Shown: positions 19,995 to 30,885 of the stretch, piece by piece
Layout of the letters: every line of letters begins with the position of its first letter
How positions within the stretch are numbered: position 1 is the stretch's first letter
DNA from: Stephanodiscus triporus
Taxonomy: Eukaryota > Bacillariophyta > Thalassiosirophyceae > Thalassiosirales > Thalassiosiraceae
Assembly (NCBI GenBank): GCA_036939755.1
Contig: JALLAZ010000125.1
Span: forward strand, 1 to 41,860
DNA: 41,860 nucleotides
Direction: 5' to 3'
The notes under the pieces: generated by a model
What the model was told of the DNA's origin: nothing
Seen by the model: only the letters and a program-made list of their open reading frames with translations
Database searches by the model: none
Position numbers and translations under genes: made by a program

Positions 19995-21884
19995 TTAGTT
20001 CTTGAATCGCTGCAATCCTAGCAAAGGTCCGCACTCCTCATACTCTCTCCTACTCAACCACAACTGGAGCGAGAAAGCAACATCAGTTATGATAAAGCAT
20101 TGAAACAATACACATCATGGTCTGAAAGAAGCTCACCTGCTGAAAACTCCCCAAACTAGACAGTATGCTTCCTCCAATCCATGCACTGTATCTATTCTCC
20201 ACTGAATTTTTACTGGCAGTGACCTTGTATTTGTAAGGAGAGGGAAGAACTTCCCCCAGTTCTATGGAGAGGCGTTTTTCAAGCGACGGGAAGAGTGATG
20301 CGCCGCCAGTAAGAATGATATTGGATGAAAGTTCTTTGCGCAAGTCAGCATCCAATACTTGGGTCAGTGATTCGTGAACAAGTTTTTGAAGAGGTAGCAT
20401 GTGACCAGTTTGATAATTATTGCAGAAGTAAGGCAGAGTATCTGAAAATAGCAACTCCTAAAAAATCACGGCGTGGAGGGAAAAATTGAATGTTGTTACC
20501 AAGCTGAAAAAACAAAACACATCATGATCAAAATCATCTCACTCACTGGCAAACGACACAAGTCTCTGCCAACTTTCGACTGAGCCAAATCTACCCTGGT
20601 GCCGTCGGGCAACACGTAAAATGGCCCTCCATCGTCGTCGTCCTCGTCCTCTTTCGGGTCTTCATCCATGTCAACGTCATCGTCAGCGCACATTTTCACG
20701 TCGCCTTCGTCGCCGTATCCACAAAAGGGGGCGGACAACTCAAAATTTCTCTCAAGTGGGAGAACATGAGACGAAGACATCATCTCGTACATGACCTCGT
20801 GAATCGCCATCGAGTGAAACGACGACTGCTTCAACAACTTTAATTTTCTGTCCGAATATTTATTCGGCGACATGGTGGGATGCAGAAGATATCTTGGAAC
20901 AATCCCCTCGTCTCGACAGGGTGGTTCGCCAGTCCCTCCACTACCGCGACCCCATCCATTCCATCTTTTGGTCGGTGTGCCAATTTCATCCCAAACACCC
21001 CCCAGAACGCTCTTCTGTACGTTGCACAACCACGCCCCCCCTCTCCCGCTGCTCACATGGCCATGGCTCAAACAATACCCATCGACGACGGGTGTGACCT
21101 TGCTGCCCGAGTGACCAATGTCAATCACCAAGGATGTCTGTCTCCCGTACGCGAACGAGGATAGCATTGGGGAAGGAGCTATATACGCCGCGGGGGCGGA
21201 CAGGGATTCGAATAACGCCTCCAGCATATCGGCCCTCTGCTCTTGCTGTGCCTTGGCGGACGCCGTCCTGCCCGTGGAATCCACCGCCAGCAATGGATGA
21301 TCGATGGGCCCGTCGATCTCGGATTGCGCCGACGATATCATCCCTCGGGACCGAGACGATGAGCATCGTGCCGCCTCTTCCGGCCGCAGGTCCGTCCCGG
21401 CCCGATATTTATGACCCGTCGTATGCTTCCCCCTCCCCCTGACGCACAATGCCCGATAGGAATACTCCCACAGGGTCGCCCAGGCGTCGACGTCCTCGAT
21501 CGCTCCGATATCGGCGGCGATATCCCCCCGCCCGGGACCGGCACGTCGATCGCTGTTGGGGTTGTCGAGGTACGAATATATCGGCACGAAGCCCAGCCCG
21601 CCGCCGCCGCCGCCGCCGCCGCCTTCGTCGTCGTCCCCGGTCGAGAAACAATCGTCGGGAGGAGCGCGCATCAGGGACACGGGGGCGGAGTATTTCCCGC
21701 GCGCGTCCCTCCCATTGTTGGTGGGTCTGCCCCTCCTCCCCCTCCCATCGTCCACCTCGGACGAACGACGATAGACCGCGCTCGGGACGACTACCTTCGG
21801 ACAGTCCTCGCCGCCGTAGCCAAAACGAGCAGTGTGGCTTCCAACGTCTCCAATGAATGCGCCGGTCTCGTCGCCGCAATACAT
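19995..21884 (-). CDS. ARP4: Nuclear actin-related protein, ARP4/ACTL6-like, three exons
   Basis: Exons 21884-20547, 20457-20137 and 20063-19995 (introns 89 and 73 nt, all phase 0) give 575 residues. The start MYCGDETGAFIGDVGSHTAR matches ARP4/BAF53, whose N-terminus reads YGGDEVGALVFDIGS. Residues further on keep the actin fold: GEDCPK, LVIDIGHSGSKVTPV and ILTGGASLFPSLEKRL. The end reads YSAWIGGSILSSLGSFQQ, then LWLSRREYEECG on the last small exon, the ARP4-type C-terminus. Extra length comes from acidic and Gly-rich loops (~residues 50-130 and ~405-425). ARP4 is a nuclear, generally non-polymerising subunit of INO80, SWR1 and NuA4-type chromatin complexes. Missing the 69-nt last exon would leave a truncated model. 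The gene is divergent from the PDZ-PUB gene with 212 bp between starts. Confidence 0.88.
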
Positions 21885-22096
21885 GGTGGACGACTTTGGG
21901 TCGAGTCTGTTGTCTTGTCTGTTGCCAGAGAGGCGAGGGATGAGATGGCTTGCTTGAGGAGCGCGGCAGCTGTATAGGTTCCTACGTACCACATGTGCAA
22001 GAATCTATTGTACCCCAACAACCCCCAACACAGCAGACAGTGAAAAAGGCAGGTTGGCGACTTCGCCGGTGTAAACGAACAACAGCTCGCGGGAAA

Positions 22097-23567
22097 ATGG
22101 ACAAGTTCTTTTCCAGCCTCGGGAAGGGCCGGGACAAGAAGAATGACGACAAGGGGAATGACAAGAAAAACGAGTCGTCTTGGCAGGGAGGGTCGGGAGA
22201 CATGGACACTATCAAGCGGAAAAATGCCACCCTCGCGTCGCGCATTGACGGCGTCGGTTTCGGTGGAGGCGACAACGCCGCCGGCAGCTCCAAGAACAAC
22301 AACGTATTCGCGAATGCCGGTGCGGGCATCAGCGATGCTTTGGGTAAGATGGATTTGTTCAACAAGTCGAGCAGAACTGCTACGAATAGTCGCGGGGGCG
22401 GTCAAAGCCTGGGGGGGAGCAAGCCGGGCGTCGTGCTTCCGATATCTTTGGATCGACCAGGTCCTTTGGGCTTGGAGGTGCGTATTTACGTATATTCTAT
22501 TATTTGCGAGATTGCCGGTATTGGTCCACAATATGTCATCATCGAGAATGCATTTTGCGTAAAAAACACGACAGGTCGAGAAATCGAAAAGTGTCCAAGC
22601 GTTCGCAATCGTAGCGGCAATCGTACCAAAGAGTCAAGCAGAACGCGCGGGGCTGAGACGAGGGGATATCGTCTGTCATCCCGGGTCGAACGGGGAACAG
22701 GAAATACGATACGATCAATTCGTATCCATGGCGAAATCGGCTTCGCGGCCTTTGAGATTTGACGTGCGTAGGATCGAATCTTCCGTTTTGAGTGGAGGGG
22801 ATGGCAGACCCGACGGCGGGGGCAGAGGTAGTGCGGATGCATATGCGCGCAAGCAGGCCGTGATTGCGGCTGCCGAAGCACGGGACGCCAAGCGCAAGGC
22901 AACGCAAAAGCCTATACCCAAGACAGATAAGCGGATGGATGACAGGCAAGAACAACTCTACGTCCACGATCGGACCAACGACTCCGAGGAGACACGCCGC
23001 GCCGTGGCCGCGGCCAAAGATGCCGAGAGGGAGAACGCTCTGAAGTTGGGGTACAACCCTTACGAGACGAATGCGATGACGAGCGGACAGGCGAGAACGG
23101 CTACGGTGGCGGCCGCATGCGGCGATATAAGCGCCGCAAATGTAATAAATGGCGAGGGAGAAATGCCTTCCCCCGGAAGAGTGAACGAACCCAGCGACCC
23201 AACGACTAAAACTCCCCCCGAATTCGAACATGCCTTCTCAATTCTGGTGACGTCGAACGCCGACCACGCCGCAGTGCTCAATTCATTGAGTATCATGCGT
23301 AAGCTAATCAACAATGCAATCACGAAAGGACAACAGGGCGATGAAGAAACATCATCCAAGTTCAGGCGTGTTCGCTTATCCAATCCGAAGATCAAAGAAG
23401 CTATTACTGATGTGCAAGGAGCATTGGAATTAATGCTGTGTGTTGGGTTCGTTTTGAGTGAAAATGATGAGGACGGCGAAACGTATTTGGTTTATCCTCC
23501 GGGTGAAAAAGGAGCCAGTTGGTTGGGAGATGCCATGGCAGTCATGTTATCGTACGAAAGTGGTTGA
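22097..23567 (+). CDS. PDZ-PUB domain protein, probable p97/VCP cofactor
   Basis: Exons 22097-22477 and 22575-23567 (97-nt intron, phase 0) give 457 residues. A Gly/Asn/Lys-rich leader is followed by a PDZ domain split by the intron. Its GPLGLE loop sits at the end of exon 1, with AFAIVAAIVPKSQAERAGLRRGD downstream (about residues 112-185). A charged, Ala-rich helical linker follows (KQAVIAAAEARDAKRKATQK). A PUB domain fills about residues 342-445 (AFSILVTSNADHAAVLNSLS, ALELMLCVGFVL). PUB domains of PNGase, UBXD1 and HOIP bind the C-terminal tail of p97/VCP or similar peptides, and PDZ domains bind C-terminal peptides. A PDZ-PUB combination suggests an adaptor carrying cargo to p97, which is an inference. 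It converges on another PUB gene with 156 bp between stops. Confidence 0.85.
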
Positions 23568-23723
23568 ATGAATGCATGACAAAGCTGTTGAATCAAGGTG
23601 CCTTTTCTGAAAGGTAGAATCATTATTGTTCCGAAGCGGTCTTGATTCATCATCAGCTGTTCAGGATGTTCGTGCTAGATGCTCAATAGAAATGTTAAAA
23701 GCGATAAGGCATAATAGGAAGTA

Positions 23724-25856
23724 TCATTTAAACCATTTAGGTTTGCCATCTTTCTTCGCACCGCCTTGGTTGCTGTCGCTACTCTTTTTTCCGCCTAATA
23801 AACCAGTCGTCTTCCCGAGCATACGTTGCATCAATAATTCTTCCTTCGACGGGGCTCCGACACTGCCGCTGCCATTGTCACCCGCTCCTTTTGATTTATC
23901 CGTCGCCTTTTCTTCATTTATGATGGGCTTGGCATCTGGAAATGCAGATATGGCCGCATTGCTCCCTCCACTGAACAGTTCATCGCGTATGTAACATCCA
24001 GCGGCGCCCCCCACTGGACATGACCCCACCCTCCAACTGACGTGGATTTTCGCCGCGGGAACCAACTCTTCTTCCGTCAGGGTTTTTGTGTCGTTCAGCA
24101 ATCGACGGGGTGGCGCCACGTACAAATCGAATTCAAGGGATTGCGCGAGGGAAGGTTGGAATGCAGATTTGATTACGGATCGAATGGAGGATACGTCTTC
24201 GCTGGGAAGGAACTTCGCATGTAGGTGAGTGCCATCCGAAAAGTTAACACGGATCTGTGCGTGCGAGTAGACCTAAACATCATCGAATTGGATCACATCG
24301 ACGCAGAGTTGTTATGGCGCAAAGTTACCACAGCAAAAGCGACACGCATAACTAAGAGGAACGCAATTTACCTTGGCTTTCTTCATCGTCTCCAAATCCC
24401 TCATGGCCCTGGTGGTGAAGCCGCCCTCCTCCCTCTTCTTCCGCTCGTCCTCCATCCGCTTCATCCTCGCCGCCAACAGGGAGGAATCGCTCTTCCCTCC
24501 CCCCACCCCGCCGTCGTCGCCCGCCGAGGCGGCGGCGATCGGCGCCGCCTCCCCCGCGCGATAGGCGACCAGTCCCCGATCGGCCCCAATCGACGATTGC
24601 ATCTCCCGCTCCATCCTCTCCTTCCTCGATTGCAAATCTCGCAATCGTCGCTCCGTCGTGGACATTGCCTTGTCGCCGTATGGATCGGGAACGCCGACGA
24701 CTGCGCTCTGGACGTTGTAGGAGTGAGTCCTGTAGACGTCGAATCCGGACGAGGTCGCAGTCGTAGTCGTCGTCGTTGGCGGCGGTCCCCGCGGGGCGGC
24801 CGGAACGTCGGGCGGGGGAGGCAGTTCGTCATCGTCCATTCCCAGGTCTCGAACGGCCGATCGCGTCAGCGCGACGCGTCCGCGGAGCAGCGTCTCCCTG
24901 CACTCGTTCTCGGGGGACAATTCGAGCGTTTCCGGATACCCGGACGACGGACATGCGAACGCGGGGTACCTCGGCGCGAAGCCGACGGAATACAGGAATT
25001 CGCACCCGCCCTTGACGCGTCCGACCTTCCGTTCGAATGCGGCGTTGGCGCATCGTATCGAACGAAATTTCGGCATATCGGCGGGACGGGACGACAGGAG
25101 GTTGTCGATCAGTTTCAGGAGCGCGTTCAGGCAATCCCTCGTATCGGCGTCGAAGTTCGATCGTAGGACGACGTCCCACGCCTCCTCCGGCGTCGGCGGG
25201 CCCGCGGACGATGAAGGCGACGTTGCGTCGGCGGGCGCGTCGCTCGCGACGACGTCGATCGGCTCCGGTCTAGCGGAGGCGGAGGCGAGCTCGACGTTCG
25301 GCGACGACGCGGCGGGGGCGGATGAGGACGAGACGAAGGCGACGGCGGGCTTGATGTTCAGCGACGACGCCGCCGACGAAATGGCCCCCTCGATCGGGTT
25401 CGCCCTCGCCGCGACCGTCGTCGATGCCGCCGTCGTCGTCGTCGTAGTAGTAGTCGTCGTCGTAGTAGTCGCGCCGCCCCCGCCGCCTCCGGCGCCGCCG
25501 AGATCCAGCGTCAGGACCACGCCGGCGGATCCGTCGTCGCCGTCCAGGATCGCCCCGAGCGTCGTCGTTCCCCATCGCGATCGCGGCACCACCTTCCTCA
25601 GGCAGACGAGCGTGATCGCATCGTCGTCGTCCCGCGAGAACAGCGACGGTGGCAACGAGGATTCCAGTCGTACGACTAGGTCCAGGAGCGTCGTCGCCGA
25701 CGCGCGTATGGGCGGGAGGGGGTCGCCGGCGGGGACGGTCAGGCGCGCTCCCGACCAAGCGCAGCGGACGACGACGCGTATCGGAGGCGCATTCTTCCTC
25801 CTGCCGCCTGCATCCTTGGCGGCGGCGTTGCCTTTGCTGCTGCTGCGGCCGTACAT
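23724..25856 (-). CDS. UBL-PUB-UBX protein, p97/VCP cofactor (UBXN6/TUG-like)
   Basis: Exon 1 25856-24372 and exon 2 24254-23724 (117-nt intron, phase 0) give 671 residues. Residues ~22-117 resemble a ubiquitin-like domain (PPIRVVVRCAWSGARLTV, VVLTLDL). A Thr/Ala-rich linker contains a run of about 14 Thr. A PUB domain lies at ~224-315 (CLNALLKLIDNLL, GGCEFLYSVGF), then helical Arg/Glu-rich segments at ~395-490. Exon 2 begins exactly with a UBX domain: IRVNFSDGTHLHAKFLPSED, then YVAPPRRLLNDTKTLTEEEL. UBX folds like ubiquitin and binds p97 N-domains; PUB binds the p97 tail. UBXN6/UBXD1 has PUB and UBX together, while TUG/ASPSCR1 has an N-terminal UBL, so this protein combines both layouts. The canonical FPR loop motif is PPR here. 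The C-terminus is Ser/Gly/Lys-rich. Confidence 0.87.
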
Positions 25857-26035
25857 TTTTATTGGTACTATGCCACGAGCTAGAGAGTAGCCAAGACCGT
25901 GGTAAGTACGTACTGCGTAAAAATGGTATCGTACATAGGTAGTATTCCTACCTACATACTACTACTTAGTGACTGGACTGTACTCTATTTTTTTTTTTTC
26001 AGCGTAATAAATCCCAACAGGCGTGAGCCGAGATC

Positions 26036-27007
26036 ATGGTGGCAACCTCGAGATCAACCTCATTATGCCCATTCACTCTCAAATTCATCGCAGAGATAAA
26101 GCAGGAGGACCTAGCGGTCATTTACGAAACCAATCCGCTCTTGACGAACGATCCGTCTCCTGTCGAAACGGATGGATCCGCGAAGGTTCGGGCGTTCGAC
26201 TGCGGGCACGCATGCACGCTGGCCAATCTGGTCTCCTATCTCCATGACGGCGGCGGTGCTAAATTGTGTCCCGTGTGCCAACTCTCGCCCGCATCTGTCG
26301 TTTGCGATTCTCCCTCGTCTGATTACTTGACGCGAGCGAGTAGTAGTGCCCCAAACGATACAGATGGATCAAACGGCGACGTAGGAGGCAGAATAATATC
26401 CTTTCGGTACGGGACCGTCTTCTACTTCCTTTGGGTACAGTCTCCGCCGCTGTCATCGCCGTCATCGTACGAAAAAATATTTTGTGAACGAAAAGGAAAT
26501 GCCCTGCATCGTATTGGCTCTGTTCTGGGCATGGACGTCGAGAGTGGCTTGAAGGTGAGAGACGAGAGACACGGACATGATCTTGACAGAAACCTGCTTC
26601 TTCGCATATAATATATTGGCTCATTTCGAGATTGTCCGGCTTCTCAGGTGATCCACAAAGGGAAGGCCATTCATCCCGTAACGGGAAGGGATGCATCAAG
26701 GAACGAAATTTTTGCGGATGTATCAGAGCAATTGTTGGACATCACCGCCGCCGACCTCATTCACCGCCGGAAGAAGCCATCACTGGTTGTTATGGGACTG
26801 CGGAAAAAAGCTACGTCCGTGAGATATGACACGAGATACGGCGTATTTTCTTCCATCGCACGTCGATTGTCGCCATTATATCTTTGGAAGGCGATGACGA
26901 GTGGGTTTCGATGGACGTTTCGGGCCATATCAACTCTTGCGGGGGGCGTATTTCTGTTCTTGCGATCGGTTTTATACCCACCTCAACCTCACTCAAATGA
27001 GGGATGA
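26036..27007 (+). CDS. Half-RING protein with ubiquitin-like region and hydrophobic tail
   Basis: Exons 26036-26554 and 26648-27007 (93-nt intron, phase 0) give 292 residues. Residues ~60-95 contain DCGHACTLANL and then CPVC, the Cys/His spacing of part of a RING-type zinc site; the first CxxC pair is absent. Residues ~145-230 (RIGSVLGMDVESGLKVIHKG, SLVVMGLRK) resemble a ubiquitin-like fold, with the intron inside it; this call rests on pattern only. Near the C-terminus AISTLAGGVFLFLRSVLY could insert in or lie on a membrane. The protein may belong to the ubiquitin system, perhaps at a membrane, but no family was firmly recognised. It shares a 179-bp divergent promoter with the UBX gene. Confidence 0.68.
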
Positions 27008-27126
27008 TGACGGACGTCGAGTCGGAGATGATGCTGCTATCGCCGCCGGAGAGTTCGTCCCACGACGCCTACGACGGAGGATATCGACGGGGATTTCGAA
27101 TCCGGGTAAAATTATCAAGGTGATGA
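27004..27126 (+). CDS. Possible small overlapping frame after the half-RING gene
   Basis: An ATG at 27004 overlaps the TGA stop of the previous gene and opens a 40-codon acidic then Arg-rich frame (MMTDVESEMMLLSPPE...). It closes just after a GTAAAA that could be a splice donor. It may be 3' UTR, an alternative exon, or nothing. Confidence 0.2.
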
Positions 27127-27615
27127 GATTGATTATTGCGACGGATCGACTATGGGCCACGGTCGTCGATGTAATCGATGGTCGTCGCCGGGACGGGAAC
27201 GACGGAGACGACGGGGAGACGGGGACGATCCTTGTGCCATCGTCGTCGTCGTCGTACGCGAAAGACAACGTAATTATGGCGAGGAGGAGGGACGGTCCGC
27301 CCGTCGGATCGTCTTGACGAGGTCATCCACCGCACCGAACTAATCGTTGTCATCGGAAATATTGCCCGATTCCCAATGCTCCTCGGCTGCAGCCGCTAGG
27401 TACGATACTAAGGACGCATACACTAAAAAAAACAGATCTTTCATTACCATGTCAAAGACCTCTCTGAAGCCCTTCCATAGAATACTCATCTCTCTAATTC
27501 TTACTCTAAGGATTGCAAAATTCCCCCCTGACCCACGCTTGCACCATGCCACTCCCCAGCTTTTCCTACAACTCATGTATTTGCACATTCAAAGTGAAAG
27601 GCTAATACACCGCGA
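27127..27615. other. Convergent intergenic spacer
   Basis: About 490 bases between the half-RING gene (+) and the TMCO1 gene (-). It includes a GAC/GTC-rich patch at 27190-27260 that keeps several frames open by composition alone. No supported gene or repeat family. Confidence 0.4.
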
Positions 27616-28290
27616 TCAGAGACCCAAAGATTTCCTGGCCTCCTGGACTTCGTCCGGATTCACGCCAAACTGCTCCATAATTTTTTTGCTTTGGGGTGTC
27701 TCCATCATTGTCCCAACACCATCATCAGCTCCTGGTGGGGGCTGCGTTCCAAAAATCATGTTCACCAGCATTTTTATGGAAAAGGAACACAGGATATATA
27801 TAAATGCAAAGGAACATGCCTGCGAAACGTTCGAGACGTCTGGAAAGATAGGCGGATTCTCCGCCGGCAATTTGAGCCCACGAAGTGTCATTTTTTGCAT
27901 CAATTGAAATGGCTGGAACGGGAGCAGCGCCACAACCTTTCCAGCATATTCCGCAGCCAAAATTCGGTATAATATCAGAAAGGCAATAGACTGATAAAAG
28001 TTTGCCGCGGTATGACGTCTTGCCACTTCGGCCGCCAAGCTCTTCATTTCCTCGTCCTCCCTTTCCAATTTTTTTTTGTCTTTCTCGGTGGACTTTTGGG
28101 ATTTTGGCTGCGCCTGTTTGATGGCCACCGAAGCGACCGTCTTGTCTCGGCGCGCCTTCGCCCTTTCGAATGCGCTGGCGCTTCGAGTGTATGATTCGCT
28201 CTGGAAAATGAACTTACGAGAAAGGACGCATGATATGAGTTCGGTGGCACCGACCGCAAATGCGATGTGCCCAATGGCCGAGACCGTCAT
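27616..28290 (-). CDS. TMCO1: TMCO1 family ER membrane calcium channel / translocon subunit
   Basis: Single-exon gene of 224 residues, ATG at 28290. Hydrophobic segment 1 lies at residues ~4-24, followed by a Lys/Glu-rich coiled coil at ~37-95 (KSTEKDKKKLEREDEEMKSL). Segment 2 is at ~97-125, with RILAAEYAGKVVALLPFQPF matching human GRVVAKLPFTPL. Segment 3, ACSFAFIYILCSFSIK, matches DCSFIFLYILCTMSIR. The family (DUF106, related to EMC3, Get1 and YidC) sits in the ER. TMCO1 has been described as a Ca2+ load-activated channel and as a subunit of the multipass translocon. This copy has a ~40-residue C-terminal extension ending in NPDEVQEARKSLGL. It is longer than the human protein (188 residues in the common form). 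Confidence 0.92.
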   Translation of the reverse strand: MTVSAIGHIAFAVGATELISCVLSRKFIFQSESYTRSASAFERAKARRDKTVASVAIKQAQPKSQKSTEKDKKKLEREDEEMKSLAAEVARRHTAANFYQSIAFLILYRILAAEYAGKVVALLPFQPFQLMQKMTLRGLKLPAENPPIFPDVSNVSQACSFAFIYILCSFSIKMLVNMIFGTQPPPGADDGVGTMMETPQSKKIMEQFGVNPDEVQEARKSLGL

Positions 28291-28563
28291 TCTTCAGAGC
28301 GATTGGGACGCGAAGATGGCGAATCTCTTTAACGAGAGTGCAGATCGGGTAATGCGGCGCGAAAAAGATCACTGTTGCCAGGTTCCATAGGCGTCGGTTG
28401 TGTGCATGCTGTGTGCTGTGTGTTTGTGGTCGTTGGCTAAGACGTACTCTACTTATGGTAGTAGTTAGCGATATTTCGGTCATTTTTTGTGTACTTGTTG
28501 AGTATCTACGACACAACATAAGACCAAGCCCAAGCAAGCTAACATCACACACACATCATCATC
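28291..28563. promoter_or_regulatory. Divergent promoter between TMCO1 and thioredoxin-fold genes
   Basis: 273 bases separate two outward start codons. The sequence contains short TG/CA-rich stretches (near 28400-28430 and 28545-28560) but no clear core promoter element. Confidence 0.4.
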
Positions 28564-29367
28564 ATGCTCGTACGACAGCGGCGAAGTTTTAGTGGCGTTG
28601 GCGCATCGGCAACATTGCCCATCTTCGCGCCTACAGTCGCGGGGCCACAACACGAGCAAAAACGTCACATAAGAATGCTTGGCTTATCAGTCATGCTCAT
28701 CGATAGATCGTACTTTATTGCATGGGTCGTCCTCATAGCTGTGTCAATTACTATTGTATCACTCGTTTGGAGACCATTTTTGGCATTGCTTGCAATAAAA
28801 GCACAATCAGTTCTACACTATAATCATCAGGAGGGCGAGCAATATACTTCCGTTGGACAATCTTCGCTTCCACTTTCAAAATTTTCTGAGCTGTCGTATG
28901 CCCTTGAAAATAGCGACCTCGTTGCACTATATTTTGCTGCATCGTGGTGTCCCATGTCAAGTCCGATTTCCCTCGCCTTAGACAGAGCTTTTGGAAAAGC
29001 TGACATGTTATTAACCAACAAAGGAGGGAGAAAAAACCTCGCCATAGTATACGTTTCTTCTGACATGACACTCGATGAGTTTGATGCATATATTCATAAT
29101 CGAAATTGGCTCTCGGTTCCGTTCGAATCAAAACAGCGAAATGATCTCAAGCGACACTTTGCCACATGCGCCAAGAGAGAGCTAGAGGAACTGAACATTG
29201 ATAGAAAGCATGAGATACCAACTATCATAGTGATAGACAGCAACACGCACGGTATAATAACAAGTAATGGGGCAAGTGATGTTGACCAAATGGGAGAGGA
29301 CTCACTGCAGCATTGGAAAGACATTCAAGATTGGATAAGGACCACACGCGCCGAAATGACATTATAG
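28564..29367 (+). CDS. Membrane-anchored nucleoredoxin/tryparedoxin-like protein with incomplete active site
   Basis: Single-exon gene of 267 residues from the ATG at 28564. A hydrophobic segment at residues ~48-78 (FIAWVVLIAVSITIVSLVW) is followed by a thioredoxin fold. The fold shows LVALYFAASWCPMSSP at ~118-135, LAIVYVSSDMTLDEFDAYI and the cis-Pro region IPTIIVIDSNTHGIITSNGA. The spacing and wording fit nucleoredoxin/tryparedoxin proteins. The CxxC active site is C129-P-M-S132, so the resolving Cys is Ser. Such a site can support monothiol-type or glutathione-dependent chemistry or be a non-enzymatic fold; classic dithiol reductase activity is not expected. The anchor suggests an ER or other endomembrane location (inference). 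Confidence 0.82.
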   Translation: MLVRQRRSFSGVGASATLPIFAPTVAGPQHEQKRHIRMLGLSVMLIDRSYFIAWVVLIAVSITIVSLVWRPFLALLAIKAQSVLHYNHQEGEQYTSVGQSSLPLSKFSELSYALENSDLVALYFAASWCPMSSPISLALDRAFGKADMLLTNKGGRKNLAIVYVSSDMTLDEFDAYIHNRNWLSVPFESKQRNDLKRHFATCAKRELEELNIDRKHEIPTIIVIDSNTHGIITSNGASDVDQMGEDSLQHWKDIQDWIRTTRAEMTL

Positions 29368-29500
29368 TCACCTACAATAGTGTCCGCGCTCTATTGCATA
29401 TAACCTTTTCAACTTACTTGACGAATAGAGTATCTAAAACTCTTTTTTATTGGTCATACCCTGTAGTTTGCTTCCTACACCAATATTGTGCATAGAAACT

Positions 29501-30885
29501 TTACAAGCAAGACTTTTTCGACTCCAAGTTAGCATCACTTCTTCCTTCTTCTTCCAACAATCTACCCACTACATCATCCATGGCTTCTTTCAATTTTACA
29601 ATTATATCCATTGAGTTTCGATTAAACTTGTACAATCCATAAAAAAGCTCAAAACTGTCCGCATTCGTTGTTTCTATCAATTTCAACACGTTTTGAAAGC
29701 CTTTGGTATCAATCTTAAGTGAAAAGAATTATGGCATGAGATATAGATTCAGACAATTGAGAAAAAAAAATACCTCTCAATATCTCACTGGTGTTGCCTT
29801 TAAACCCTGCGCGCCGAGTATACGTCCCGTAAGATGAGTAATGAATTGGCTGTTGGCTGTGAATCCATCGTGTTCGTTGCACGACATGGATATCATATTG
29901 CATCCTTCTTCTTCCCAAATACTACAGAGATAAGCAATATTTAGAGACAGTCGAGAGTCGTACTCAGAAAAATGCCAACAAATCTTGAATGCATCCGCGA
30001 TGTACCTCACCTCAAAAACCTCTCCATCCGATCAATCCCTGCCACATGAGCTTCAGAGTTCTCGCGAATAGAATGAGACTTTCCTTTCTCATCCAAAAAC
30101 TCACTTTCCGAATCTGAATCATCTGTTCGGCTCGACAGATAATGAAACAACCCATCCTGCACGGGATCGAGCACAACCTTATCTACCCTTGTCCTTTCGA
30201 ACACAAAATTGTGACCCTGCCATCCATGTTTCGCAGAGTCGGGGCCGAACATAGGGTGCGTGCAAAGTATATCACATTCAGCTGGTAGATGCTTCAACAA
30301 AACGTTGCGTGCATGTTCTTTCACGCTCAAAACATCGACAATAAGAGGACATGAACTCGGACCTCTAGTTTCGATTCTCTTCAACAAATGAGGTACCAAC
30401 TCTTTTATCGTATCCTCAAAACTAACGATAGAAACAGCCACAACGATGACGTCTAAGACATCTTCCATCACGAATGATTCCAAGTCCGAGAGAGGGGTGT
30501 ATTTTGCTCCCATATCGTTGGCGACTTTTGTGTAGTCAGACCTCGAGGTACCAATTACATTGGCATATTTGACGAATGATTTGCCAATGAACTGACCAAA
30601 TCTTCCGAATCCTATGACTCCAACAGTTAGGGGACGAGAGCGAAGAACTGATAGTTTCTGCTGACGAACCGATGCGAGCATCGCGGATAGCCTGGCTTCT
30701 TCTCCCTTCAATCGTTCGAGTTCCCCAGTCGTTGGAATCTGGCCTGGACTGGCATTGGATTGAGGAATTGAATTTACCGACGGCAAAAGTAAGGCCGACG
30801 CAGCAAGAATTCCAAAGCTGATGATACATCGCTTTAGATTGCAAACGGAGGAAATGGCTGTACAATGCTTCCCTTGCTGGGTCAT
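29501..30885 (-). CDS. Arogenate/prephenate dehydrogenase (TyrA), three exons
   Basis: Exons 30885-30011, 29921-29789 and 29713-29501 (introns 89 and 75 nt) give 406 residues. The N-terminus has a hydrophobic segment (SFGILAASALLLPSV) that could be the signal part of a bipartite plastid presequence; no clear ASAFAP motif follows. The Rossmann motif GVIGFGRFGQF lies near residue 90. The catalytic/substrate region reads THPMFGPDSAKHGWQG. Exon 2 contributes WEEEGCNMISMSCNEHD and SQFITHLTGRIL, and exon 3 begins IDTKGFQNVLKLIETTNADS, the helical dimerisation domain of plant-type TyrA. The enzyme oxidatively decarboxylates arogenate (or prephenate) to tyrosine (or hydroxyphenylpyruvate), normally in the plastid. 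The plant-like wording favours arogenate. Exon 1 carries an acidic Ser/Asp-rich loop (DDSDSESEF). Confidence 0.9.

Noticed and set aside
21190..21225. GGATTCGA sequence resembling a tRNA T-arm on the minus strand
   Set aside because: Lies within ARP4-like coding sequence and no acceptor, D or anticodon arms can be formed around it.
24225..25166. 313-codon Arg/Leu-rich plus-strand frame
   Set aside because: Antisense shadow of the UBL-PUB-UBX gene. Composition is that of reversed GC-rich codons.
26901..27317. 138-codon plus-strand frame past the half-RING gene
   Set aside because: Its first part overlaps the last exon in another phase, and the rest is Asp/Gly/Ser low complexity from GAC repeats.
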